In this document: in pieces, positions 7,301 through 13,525 of the stretch
Numbering within the stretch: the stretch's first letter is position 1
Layout: the number at the start of each line of letters is the position of its first letter
NCBI GenBank assembly: GCA_963517805.1
Contig: CAUQHD010000030.1
Coordinates: 1-13,570, forward strand
Direction: 5' to 3'
Origin: JABCPE02 sp963517805
GTDB taxonomy: Bacteria > Bacteroidota > Bacteroidia > Flavobacteriales > Weeksellaceae
DNA: 13,570 nucleotides
Notes under the pieces: generated by a model
Told to the model about the DNA's origin: nothing
Databases searched by the model: none
What the model saw: the letters and a program-made list of their open reading frames with translations, nothing else
Translations under genes and position numbers: made by a program

Positions 7301-7593
7301 TGGAAATGCAGAGAGTAAATATCGTCATAGCTGGAAGGTCTTATCCCCTCAATGTGCCTGTAAATGAGGAAGAAATGCTCAGGAAAGTGGGAAGGCAGAT
7401 AGAAAGCATGATTAAAGATTTTGAAGCAAATTTGGCCGTAAAAGACAAACAAGATGCCTTGGCTATGTGTGCTTTAAAACTGGGAGCAAATGCAGAAATG
7501 GGAGCGGTAAATATAGAAAAAAACATACAATCTTCTAATGTAAGATTAGAGAAAATCAATCAATTATTAGATGATTTAGAGGAAAACCTCTAA
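7300..7593 (+). CDS. zapA: Cell division protein ZapA
   Basis: A 97-residue ZapA homologue. ZapA binds FtsZ and cross-links protofilaments in the Z ring. The N-terminal globular half has the typical pattern VNIVIAGRSYPLNVPVNEEE (6-25) followed by LRKVGRQIESMI (27-38), and the C-terminal half (about 48-97) is a helix with the ALAMCALKL segment (53-61) and a coiled-coil tail that mediates dimer and tetramer formation. The start at 7300 overlaps the preceding stop (TAATG); an ATG two codons later (MQRVN) would give nearly the same protein. A hairpin whose 3' arm contains the zapA stop lies at 7575-7594, and the 6S RNA follows immediately, as in many bacteria where zapA and ssrS are neighbours. 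Confidence 0.93.
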   Translation: MEMQRVNIVIAGRSYPLNVPVNEEEMLRKVGRQIESMIKDFEANLAVKDKQDALAMCALKLGANAEMGAVNIEKNIQSSNVRLEKINQLLDDLEENL

Positions 7594-7601
7594 AAATTTT
7601 T
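7575..7601 (+). terminator. Intrinsic terminator at the end of zapA
   Basis: An 8-bp perfect stem (TTTAGAGG 7575-7582 with CCTCTAAA 7587-7594) closes an AAAA tetraloop and is followed by AA and five T. It includes the last zapA codons and the stop. The tail also reads AATTTTTG (7595-7602), a near -7 box just before the 6S RNA. Confidence 0.65.
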
Positions 7602-7602
7602 G

Positions 7603-7762
7603 CCTACAATAGTTCTAACAAAATTAGGTAAACTCAACGCTAAAAAAATACCGGACAAAAGTTTATTCAATGGCGTGCCGTGTTTCGCGGATTACAGAGA
7701 ATAAAAATCAGTCCAAATCGTATTGATTAGGAGTTTACTCTAAATCAAAGGATTATTGTAGG
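7603..7762 (+). ncRNA. ssrS: 6S RNA
   Basis: A 160-nt RNA that folds like a promoter with an open bubble, the hallmark of 6S RNA, which binds housekeeping RNA polymerase. The closing helix is 13 bp (7603-7615 with 7750-7762, beginning CCTACAAT / ATTGTAGG, two G-U pairs). A second helix is 12 bp with one bulged U (7624-7635 with 7731-7743, TTAGGTAAACTC). The central bubble follows, A-rich on the 5' side (7636-7652) and with a small AATC/GATT hairpin (7716-7719 with 7725-7728) on the 3' side. The apical arm has GGAC/GTCC (7653-7656 with 7711-7714), TTTATTC/GAATAAA (7662-7668 with 7699-7705) and CCG/CGG (7678-7680 with 7688-7690). A T-rich stretch follows the closing helix (TTTTGTTTT, 7763-7771) and could end transcription. 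Position between zapA and rny supports the call. The 5' end could be a few nt off. Confidence 0.87.
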
Positions 7763-7807
7763 TTTTGTTTTAGAATTAAGGAATAAAAAATTATAAATAA
7801 ATATTTA

Positions 7808-9382
7808 ATGGACACTATACTTTATATTATTATTGCTGCTGTCGGCGTTGTGATAGGTGTTTTAGTGGGTATTTCATACTCAAGAAAGTCTACCAACTCC
7901 AAAGCAAATTTCATTATAAAAGATGCGAAACAGAATGCAGAAAACATTATCCAAAATGCTAATGTTCAGGCGGAATCCATCAAAAAAGAAAAAATAGTTC
8001 AGGCAAAAGAAAAGTTCTTAGAACTAAAATCTGAACATGATGCCAATATCCAGTCCCGCGAGAAAAAAATGCAGGAAGTTGAAAAAAGGATAAAAGACAA
8101 AGAATCTAAACTAAACGATGAACTGAGCAAAATTTCTAAACTTGAAAAGGATTTGGATAAGCAACTTGCTGATTATGAGCGGAAACAAGAAATTATTGAC
8201 AAAAAACAAGCTGAGTTAAACGAAGCTACCGCTCAGAAAATTGAAATTTTAGAAAAAATATCAAGTTATTCTGCCGAAGAAGCTAGAGATGAATTGGTAG
8301 AAACCATGAAAGCCGAAGCCAAAACCAGAGCTCAAGCCTATGTTCAGGATATTATAGAAGAGGCAAAAATGAACGCCAAGAACGAGGCGAAAAAAATAGT
8401 TATCCAAACTATCCAAAGAATCGGGACAGAACAAGCGATAGAAAATTCTGTTTCAGTTTTTAACATAGAATCTGATGAAGTCAAAGGGCGAATTATCGGT
8501 AGAGAAGGACGAAATATCAGAGCTTTGGAAGCTGCTACCGGAGTAGAAATTATCGTAGATGATACACCAGAGGCTATTCTATTGTCCTGCTTTGACCCTG
8601 TCAGAAGAGAAATCGCGAGATTATCCCTTCACAAATTAGTTACCGATGGGCGAATCCATCCCGCAAGGATAGAAGAAGTGGTAGAAAAAACAAGAAAACA
8701 AATAGAAGAAGAAATTATAGAAGTGGGTAAGAGAACCATCATAGATTTGGGTATCCACGGGCTTCATCCAGAGTTAGTAAAAGTGGTTGGAAGAATGAAA
8801 TTCCGTTCTTCTTATGGGCAAAATCTGCTGCAACACTCCCGCGAAGTAGCAAATATAGCCGCTACAATGGCAGCAGAGCTTGGACTTAATGTTAAATTGG
8901 CCAAGCGTGCAGGGCTTCTCCACGACATTGGTAAAGTTCCTGAAGAAGAATCTGAGCTTCCTCATGCGCTTTTAGGAATGCAGTGGGCAGAAAAATTTGG
9001 CGAAAATCCAGAAGTTGTAAATGCCATTGGTGCTCACCACGATGAAATAGAAATGACCTCTCTCCTTTCCCCTATTGTTCAAGTAGCGGATGCTATTTCT
9101 GGTGCAAGACCCGGAGCAAGAAGACAGGTTTTAGAGTCTTATATCCAAAGACTGAAAGACTTAGAAGCTGCTGCATTGAGTTTTGATGGTGTTTCCAGTG
9201 CATACGCCATTCAGGCAGGGCGGGAGCTTAGAGTAATGGTAGAAAGTGTAAAAGTGAATGATGAAAAAGCCCACCAGCTGTCATACGATATATCGGAGAA
9301 GATTCAAAATGAGCTCACATACCCTGGGCAAGTAAAAGTAACCGTAATCCGCGAAACAAGAGCGGTAAACATTGCAAGATAA
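7808..9382 (+). CDS. rny: Ribonuclease Y
   Basis: A 524-residue membrane-anchored endoribonuclease that initiates mRNA decay. Domain order is typical: an N-terminal transmembrane helix (about 4-23, ILYIIIAAVGVVIGVLVG), a long Lys/Glu coiled coil (about 30-200), a KH RNA-binding domain with GRIIGREGRNIRALE (227-241), and an HD domain with H343, the HD pair H372-D373 in GLLHDIGKV (369-377), H410-H411 and D428. Length is normal. The ATG at 7808 leads directly into the membrane helix. No clear promoter is visible in 7763-7807 although a TTTG occurs at 7764-7767; transcription may read through from the 6S RNA or start at a non-consensus site. The gene ends at the palindromic terminator at 9387-9410. 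Confidence 0.97.
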   Translation: MDTILYIIIAAVGVVIGVLVGISYSRKSTNSKANFIIKDAKQNAENIIQNANVQAESIKKEKIVQAKEKFLELKSEHDANIQSREKKMQEVEKRIKDKESKLNDELSKISKLEKDLDKQLADYERKQEIIDKKQAELNEATAQKIEILEKISSYSAEEARDELVETMKAEAKTRAQAYVQDIIEEAKMNAKNEAKKIVIQTIQRIGTEQAIENSVSVFNIESDEVKGRIIGREGRNIRALEAATGVEIIVDDTPEAILLSCFDPVRREIARLSLHKLVTDGRIHPARIEEVVEKTRKQIEEEIIEVGKRTIIDLGIHGLHPELVKVVGRMKFRSSYGQNLLQHSREVANIAATMAAELGLNVKLAKRAGLLHDIGKVPEEESELPHALLGMQWAEKFGENPEVVNAIGAHHDEIEMTSLLSPIVQVADAISGARPGARRQVLESYIQRLKDLEAAALSFDGVSSAYAIQAGRELRVMVESVKVNDEKAHQLSYDISEKIQNELTYPGQVKVTVIRETRAVNIAR

Positions 9383-9386
9383 AATA

Positions 9387-9410
9387 AAAACCTCCTAATT
9401 AGGAGGTTTT
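9387..9410. terminator. Bidirectional terminator between rny and cysK
   Basis: A 24-bp perfect palindrome, AAAACCTCCT-AATT and its mirror, with T-runs on both strands (T to 9412 on plus; A-run from 9386 leftwards gives T on minus). It lies 4 bp after the rny stop and 5 bp beyond the cysK stop, so it serves both convergent genes. Confidence 0.92.
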
Positions 9411-9415
9411 TTGAT

Positions 9416-10345
9416 TTATATTTCTAAAATATTTTCTTGATACAAACCATCTACAGACAGGTATCTCTCGCCCGTATCATAATTAATAGTTAATATCACA
9501 GCATCTTTTGGGAAATCTTTCAATCGCTGGGCAACTGCAGCCACAGAGGCACCAGTAGAAATTCCAGCTAAAATCCCCTCTTCTTTAGCCAATCTCTGCG
9601 AAAAACTAAATGCATCTTCATTGCTTACCAAAATAGTTCCTTCTAAAATATTAGTATTCAAGACTTTTGGAATAAATCCTGCTCCGATACCTTGTATAGA
9701 ATGTGGCCCTGGATTTCCACCGCTGATAACGGGTGAAAGTTCCGGCTCTACAGCAAAGGTTTTTAGTTGTGGAAATTTTGTTTTTAAAACTTCCGAAATT
9801 CCTGTAATATGTCCGCCTGTCCCCACGCCTGTAATCAGGTAATCAACGCCTTCTGGGAAATCATTGATAAGTTCTTGCGCCGTTGTATTCCTGTGAATTT
9901 CAGGGTTGGAAAGGTTTTCAAACTGCTGCGGAATCCATGAGTTTTCTATTTTCTCAGCAAGTTCCTGTGCTTTTTGAATAGCTCCCTTCATCCCTAATTC
10001 TCTCGGTGTAAGCACTATTTTTGCTCCATAAGCGGACATTAGTTTTCTTCTCTCCACGCTCATACTTTCGGGCATTACCAAAATCAGCTTATAGCCTTTC
10101 ACAGCAGCAACCATAGCCAGCCCTACCCCAGTATTCCCAGATGTAGGCTCTATAATCTGTGTTTCTTTGTTTAGTTTTCCCTCTTTTTCAGCAGTTTCTA
10201 TCATCGCCAAAGCAATTCTGTCTTTAATGCTTCCTCCAGGGTTAAACTTTTCTAATTTAATCCAAACATTATGGTCTGGAAATAACTTGCTTAATCTCAC
10301 TACGGGTGTTTTCCCGATAGTTTCTAATACATTTGCGTACTTCAT
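9416..10345 (-). CDS. cysK: Cysteine synthase A (O-acetylserine sulfhydrylase)
   Basis: A 309-residue PLP enzyme that makes L-cysteine from O-acetylserine and sulfide in the cytoplasm. PLP lysine K41 lies in NPGGSIKDR (35-43); the substrate loop is PTSGNTG (67-73); the phosphate-binding glycine loop is GVGTGGHITG (173-182); S263 in GISTGAS (261-267) contacts the pyridine nitrogen. The segment SGGNPGPHSIQGIGAGFIP (208-226) matches the CysK region that receives the CysE C-terminus. DTGERYLS (290-297) is the usual family C-terminal signature. CysK rather than CysM is favoured by these loops. The gene has its own promoter right after the cysE stop and a 175-nt leader with a predicted cysteine attenuator. 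It lies 213 bp downstream of cysE on the same strand. Confidence 0.95.
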   Translation of the reverse strand: MKYANVLETIGKTPVVRLSKLFPDHNVWIKLEKFNPGGSIKDRIALAMIETAEKEGKLNKETQIIEPTSGNTGVGLAMVAAVKGYKLILVMPESMSVERRKLMSAYGAKIVLTPRELGMKGAIQKAQELAEKIENSWIPQQFENLSNPEIHRNTTAQELINDFPEGVDYLITGVGTGGHITGISEVLKTKFPQLKTFAVEPELSPVISGGNPGPHSIQGIGAGFIPKVLNTNILEGTILVSNEDAFSFSQRLAKEEGILAGISTGASVAAVAQRLKDFPKDAVILTINYDTGERYLSVDGLYQENILEI

Positions 10346-10379
10346 TTTATTTATTTTAAATTATTTTTCTAAAAAACAG

Positions 10380-10417
10380 AAAAAGAGAGACCAAAAAAAT
10401 ATTCAGTCTCTCTTCTT
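10380..10417 (-). terminator. Intrinsic terminator in the cysK leader
   Basis: On the minus strand, 10417-10406 pairs with 10391-10380 (12 bp, AAGAAGAGAGAC with GTCTCTCTTTTT, one G-U), followed by CTG and six T (10376-10371). It stands 34 nt upstream of the cysK ATG (stem end to start), too close for a separate cysK promoter below it, so it must act inside the leader. On the plus strand there is no T tail, so it works only toward cysK. Confidence 0.8.
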
Positions 10418-10440
10418 TAATATTATGACAATAAACAATA

Positions 10441-10485
10441 CTAAGCCATCAGAAAAACTGAGTTTATCTGAGACTTACAACACAT
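10441..10485 (-). CDS. Cysteine leader peptide MCCKSQINSVFLMA
   Basis: A 14-codon reading frame begins at ATG 10485 and ends at TAG 10443-10441. Codons 2 and 3 are both TGT (Cys). Cysteine is one of the rarest residues, so a Cys-Cys pair at the start of a short frame upstream of a cysteine synthase gene is unlikely by chance. The start lies about 35 nt after the predicted transcription start and has an A-rich upstream region typical of this genome, with AGGA at 10500-10497, a bit far away (11 nt). The peptide itself probably has no function; ribosome position while reading it would control the terminator downstream. Not in any automatic gene call of this size; experimental translation is unknown. 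Confidence 0.75.
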   Translation of the reverse strand: MCCKSQINSVFLMA

Positions 10486-10525
10486 ATTTATATTTTTCCT
10501 AAACACTTTTGTAATAAATTTTAAG

Positions 10526-10556
10526 CAAATGTAATAAAATTTTTTTCATTTGCAAA
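10526..10556 (-). promoter_or_regulatory. cysK promoter
   Basis: Minus strand TTTG (10556-10553), a 19-nt spacer, then TACATTTG (10533-10526): both boxes match the Bacteroidota consensus exactly, the best promoter in the window. It starts 3 bp after the cysE stop. Predicted transcription start is about 10520, giving a leader of some 175 nt before cysK. The two TTTG copies also create a GCAAATG/CATTTGC inverted repeat. Confidence 0.8.
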
Positions 10557-10558
10557 TT

Positions 10559-11386
10559 TTATATAGAAAAATTTATCACTTCGTCTGGGCGTTCTTTACT
10601 TCGGATAATGGTTTTATCTTTATAATAAACCAAACTGTAAGGGTCTATACTCTCTGTAAGCCAGACATTTCCGCCAATAGTAGAATATCTGCCTATTACC
10701 GTTTTCCCACCAAGGATAGTAGCTCCAGCATATATGGTTACATTATCTTCTATCGTAGGGTGTCTTTTGGTATTAGCAATGTCTTTGGTAACTGCCAATG
10801 CCCCCAAAGTTACATTTTGATAAATTTTTACATGATTTCCAATGGTGGTAGTCTCTCCAATAACTATCCCTGTTCCGTGGTCTATAAAAAAAGCCTCTCC
10901 TATTTTTGCGCCAGGGTGAATGTCTATTCCTGTGCGGCTATGAGCCAGTTCTGTCCATATTCTGGGAAGCAGCGGCACCTTTTGCTGATGCAGATAATGA
11001 GCCATACGATACACAGCAATGGCGTAAAATCCAGGGTAAGATATCATCACCTCCTCTACGCTTGTAGCAGCGGGGTCACTGTCTAAAATAAACCGAGCAT
11101 CTTTTTCCAATAATTGATGAATTTTAGGAAGTTCATCAAAGAAAGAATAAACAATCTGCTCTCTTTCGTTTTTATCTTGGACTACATCATGGATAATCTG
11201 CTGAAATTCTGCTCTGAAAGATTCCAGCCGTTCTTTTATCTTATCCTTGCAGTCGCATCTATGATATTCCAAGAAGAAAATAAACCTAAAGAAATCATCT
11301 ACAAAATTTTCTATTTTCTTCTTATCCAAGTCATATTGTCTCGCACAATACCCCGCACTTAGGCGGTTTAGAAACTCTTCGTTCAT
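10559..11386 (-). CDS. cysE: Serine O-acetyltransferase
   Basis: A 275-residue enzyme transferring acetyl from acetyl-CoA to L-serine to make O-acetylserine, the CysK substrate. The N-terminal half (1-125) is helical and contains DSDPAAT (102-108), the SAT hexamer domain hallmark; the C-terminal half is a left-handed beta-helix of hexapeptide repeats (about 150-250). Catalytic residues are visible in GIDIHPGAKIG (153-163, D155 and H157) and FIDHGTGIVIGET (167-179, H170). The last residues VINFSI end in isoleucine, like the CysE tail that inserts into CysK. The start at 11386 is preferred over an out-of-frame ATG at 11409 that lies too close to the -7 box. The gene has its own promoter and is divergent from pepP. 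Confidence 0.94.
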   Translation of the reverse strand: MNEEFLNRLSAGYCARQYDLDKKKIENFVDDFFRFIFFLEYHRCDCKDKIKERLESFRAEFQQIIHDVVQDKNEREQIVYSFFDELPKIHQLLEKDARFILDSDPAATSVEEVMISYPGFYAIAVYRMAHYLHQQKVPLLPRIWTELAHSRTGIDIHPGAKIGEAFFIDHGTGIVIGETTTIGNHVKIYQNVTLGALAVTKDIANTKRHPTIEDNVTIYAGATILGGKTVIGRYSTIGGNVWLTESIDPYSLVYYKDKTIIRSKERPDEVINFSI

Positions 11387-11410
11387 ACTGCTTCTTTATT
11401 TTCGTTCATG

Positions 11411-11442
11411 CAAATATAGAGTAATTAATTATTTTTTATAAA
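11411..11442 (-). promoter_or_regulatory. cysE promoter
   Basis: Minus strand TTTA (11442-11439), a 20-nt spacer and an exact -7 box TATATTTG (11418-11411). The predicted start falls around 11407-11404, leaving a leader of about 20 nt before the cysE ATG. Confidence 0.65.
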
Positions 11443-11494
11443 TATTCCAATCCAAAAACAATATTAAACAACCGCTATTTTAGAGAAAATATTT

Positions 11495-11524
11495 TTTGGT
11501 TTTTATAAATATTTTGTAAATTGG
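11495..11524 (+). promoter_or_regulatory. pepP promoter
   Basis: An exact TTTG (11495-11498) is followed after 18 nt by TAAATTGG (11517-11524), one base off the TAnnTTTG consensus. The predicted start is near 11529, about 17 nt before the ATG. Confidence 0.5.
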
Positions 11525-11545
11525 CTTCCTTAATAAAAAAATAAA

Positions 11546-13318
11546 ATGACTACAATAGAGAAAATTTCAAAACTTCGTCAGAAGATGCAGGAGAAAGGTA
11601 TCAATGCATTCATTGTCTACTCTGCAGACCCACATATGAGTGAATATCTACCCGAAGAATGGCAGGAGCGCACTTGGCTTTCAGGCTTTACAGGTTCTGC
11701 TGGTTTTTTGGTGGTAACTAATGAAAAAGCAGCTCTTTGGACAGATGGAAGATATTTCGTTCAGGCAGCGCAGGAGCTGGAAAACACAGGAATAGAACTG
11801 ATGAAAGACGGCATAGAGGGCACTCCGAACTATATTGACTGGATAATCTCTCAAACGCCTGAAAATGGAAAAGTAGCCGTAAATGCTCTGGCAACATCTC
11901 ATCTAAATTGGGAAAGTTTAGAGCAAAAATTATCTGCAAGAAAAATACAACTTGTCAATGAACCTTTATTAAAGGACATTTGGACAGATAGAGGCGAACC
12001 TTCTAAAAATGAAATCTTTGTTCATCCCCTGAAATGGGCAGGGCAGTCTGTCGTAGAAAAACTAAACGCCATCCGTGCGAAAATGCAGGAAAAAGACGCT
12101 TCATTGCATGTTATTTCAAGTCTTGATGATGTGGCTTGGACATTAAACTTACGAGGAAGTGATGTGGACTGCAACCCTGTATTTCTTGGTTATATCCTTG
12201 TAACGGAGGATGGAGAGGCTACGCTCTTTGTAGATGTAGAAAAACTCAATGATGAAGCCAAAAAACAAATGCAAGAGGCCGAGGTAAGCGTAGTTCCTTA
12301 CGATGAATTTTTCTCTTATTTAGGTCAATTAAAAAATGAAAAAGTTTTAATTTCACCAAATTGTAACCAAGCGGTTTTCAATGCTTTAAAGGATAAAAAC
12401 ACTTTCGTTCTGTCGGCTGTTCCTGGCAATCTGATGAAAGCCATTAAAAACGAAACCGAATTGGAAGGCTTCCGCACAGTGATGGTTCGTGATGGTGTAG
12501 CGATGGTGAGATTCCTCCATTGGCTTAAAAACAATGTAGGAAAAGAGCCTATGACGGAATATTCTATTGGAAAAAAATTAAGAGATTTCCGTGCTGAGGG
12601 TGAAAATTTTGTAGGTGAAAGTTTTGGAAGTATCATTGGTTATAAAGGAAATGGTGCTATCGTGCATTATTCTGCGAAAAGCGAAGGAAGTAAGGAAGTT
12701 ACTAACGAGGGCAGTGTTCTTGTAGATTCTGGCGGACAATATTTAGAAGGAACTACCGACATTACCCGAACGCTGGCTTTGGGTAAAGTATCAGCAGAGT
12801 TTGTAAAAGACTGCACTTTGGTTCTGAAAGGGATGATTAACCTTTCTTTGGCTCAGTTCCCGAAAGGCACAAGAGGTGTTCAGCTGGATGCTATCGCTCG
12901 TCTTCCGCTTTGGAAAGAAGGCAAAGACTATGCACACGGAACAGGGCACGGCGTGGGAAGTTTCATGAATGTGCATGAAGGGCCTCAGAATATCCGAAAA
13001 GATATGAATCCACAGGAACTTTTAGCAGGAATGGTGTGTTCCAACGAGCCAGGGTTTTATGTTGAAAATCAATACGGAATCCGCCATGAGAATTTAGTGG
13101 CAGTGAAGGAACTGAGAACCACAGAATACGGCACTTTCTATGGTTTTGAAACCCTTACGCTTTGTCCGTTTTTCAAGGATGTGATAGATGCGGAACTACT
13201 TACCGAACCAGAAAAAGAATGGCTGAACGCCTACCACAAGACCTGCGAGGAGAAATTGGCTCCGCACTTGTCAGGTGAGGTCAAAGAATGGTTCTTGGAG
13301 CTGGTAAGTCCGCTGTAA
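11546..13318 (+). CDS. pepP: Xaa-Pro aminopeptidase (aminopeptidase P, long form)
   Basis: A 590-residue M24B metallopeptidase that removes N-terminal residues preceding proline. It has the long three-domain layout of eukaryotic cytosolic XPNPEP1: an N-terminal creatinase-like domain (1-155, with WLSGFTGSAG 44-53 and WTDGRYF 65-71), a second similar domain (about 165-300) and a C-terminal pita-bread catalytic domain. Dinuclear metal ligands are complete: D394 (VDSGG), D405 (GTTDITRT), H468 (GTGHGVG), E501 (SNEPGFY) and E515 (GIRHENL), with H374 and H477 as active-site histidines; spacing agrees with human XPNPEP1. No signal peptide is seen, so it is cytoplasmic. It is transcribed alone from its own promoter and ends at the terminator at 13338-13364. 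Confidence 0.95.
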   Translation: MTTIEKISKLRQKMQEKGINAFIVYSADPHMSEYLPEEWQERTWLSGFTGSAGFLVVTNEKAALWTDGRYFVQAAQELENTGIELMKDGIEGTPNYIDWIISQTPENGKVAVNALATSHLNWESLEQKLSARKIQLVNEPLLKDIWTDRGEPSKNEIFVHPLKWAGQSVVEKLNAIRAKMQEKDASLHVISSLDDVAWTLNLRGSDVDCNPVFLGYILVTEDGEATLFVDVEKLNDEAKKQMQEAEVSVVPYDEFFSYLGQLKNEKVLISPNCNQAVFNALKDKNTFVLSAVPGNLMKAIKNETELEGFRTVMVRDGVAMVRFLHWLKNNVGKEPMTEYSIGKKLRDFRAEGENFVGESFGSIIGYKGNGAIVHYSAKSEGSKEVTNEGSVLVDSGGQYLEGTTDITRTLALGKVSAEFVKDCTLVLKGMINLSLAQFPKGTRGVQLDAIARLPLWKEGKDYAHGTGHGVGSFMNVHEGPQNIRKDMNPQELLAGMVCSNEPGFYVENQYGIRHENLVAVKELRTTEYGTFYGFETLTLCPFFKDVIDAELLTEPEKEWLNAYHKTCEEKLAPHLSGEVKEWFLELVSPL

Positions 13319-13337
13319 TCAATAATTTTTACCATTG

Positions 13338-13364
13338 AATGCACTCTTTTTTGGGTGCATTTTT
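13338..13364 (+). terminator. pepP intrinsic terminator
   Basis: A 9-bp stem (AATGCACTC 13338-13346 with GGGTGCATT 13353-13361, one G-U) closes a TTTTTT loop and ends in a short T run. It starts 19 bp after the pepP stop. Confidence 0.8.
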
Positions 13365-13383
13365 GTATAAACAGGAGTGTTTT

Positions 13384-13518
13384 AATTAAAATACACTTGC
13401 AGTTTAGTTCAAACAAGTTGCGGGAACTAAAATACACTTGCAGTTTAGTCCAAACAAATTGCGGGAACTAAAATACAAGTGAAGTTTTGAACAAACAATA
13501 TGCGCGAATTAAAATGCA
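13384..13518. repeat. 41-bp tandem repeat, three copies plus a degraded fourth
   Basis: Units begin at 13384, 13425, 13466 and 13507, exactly 41 bp apart, each opening AA(T/C)TAAAAT(A/G)CA and, in the first three, closing near TTGCGGG or TGCGCG. Copies 1 and 2 share 38 of 41 bases, copies 2 and 3 share 32, and copy 4 is recognisable only over its first dozen bases, so the array decays to the right. There are no spacers between units. A TTTAGTTC/GAACTAAA inverted repeat (13403-13410 with 13424-13431) spans the first junction, but copy 2 changes one pairing base, so a conserved fold is doubtful. No gene overlaps it. Function is unknown. Confidence 0.85.
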
Positions 13519-13525
13519 ATGTAAA

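Larger units (their letters stand above)
10371..10485 (-). promoter_or_regulatory. Predicted cysteine-responsive ribosome-stalling attenuator of cysK
   Basis: Four segments follow the tandem Cys codons of the leader peptide (minus strand). Segments 1 and 2 (10471-10461 and 10459-10449) form a 23-nt nearly perfect hairpin, TCAGATAAAC-TCA-GTTTTTCTGA with one U-U mismatch. Segment 2 (10461-10451) can instead pair with segment 3 (10413-10403), 11 contiguous pairs including two G-U. Segment 3 is also the 5' arm of the terminator stem with segment 4 (10417-10406 with 10391-10380). A ribosome stalled at the Cys codons would cover segment 1, freeing 2:3 and blocking termination; one that reaches the UAG at 10443-10441 would cover segment 2 and let 3:4 form. 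All pairings are read from the sequence; the regulatory outcome is inferred from the trp-type mechanism. Confidence 0.8.

Noticed and set aside
10346..10558. SAM or other metabolite riboswitch upstream of cysK
   Set aside because: No recognisable conserved core of known SAM, SAH or T-box classes; the leader is better explained by a Cys-codon attenuator.
10550..11086. 178-residue reading frame on the plus strand opposite cysE
   Set aside because: It lies entirely antisense to a well supported cysE, has no family features and no promoter; it mirrors the hexapeptide-repeat codons.
11383..11409. Upstream 8-codon frame MNENKEAV as a cysE leader peptide
   Set aside because: It has no Cys codon and its ATG lies one base after the -7 box, so it is probably not transcribed; kept only as a finding about the duplicated start.
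13231..13437. 68-residue minus-strand frame over the pepP end and repeats
   Set aside because: It crosses the pepP terminator and the tandem repeat and has no recognisable protein features.
13384..13506. Integron attC sites (GTT/AAC inverted ends)
   Set aside because: The GTTC/GAAC inverted parts are short and lack the paired R/L box structure; no integrase or cassette gene is nearby.
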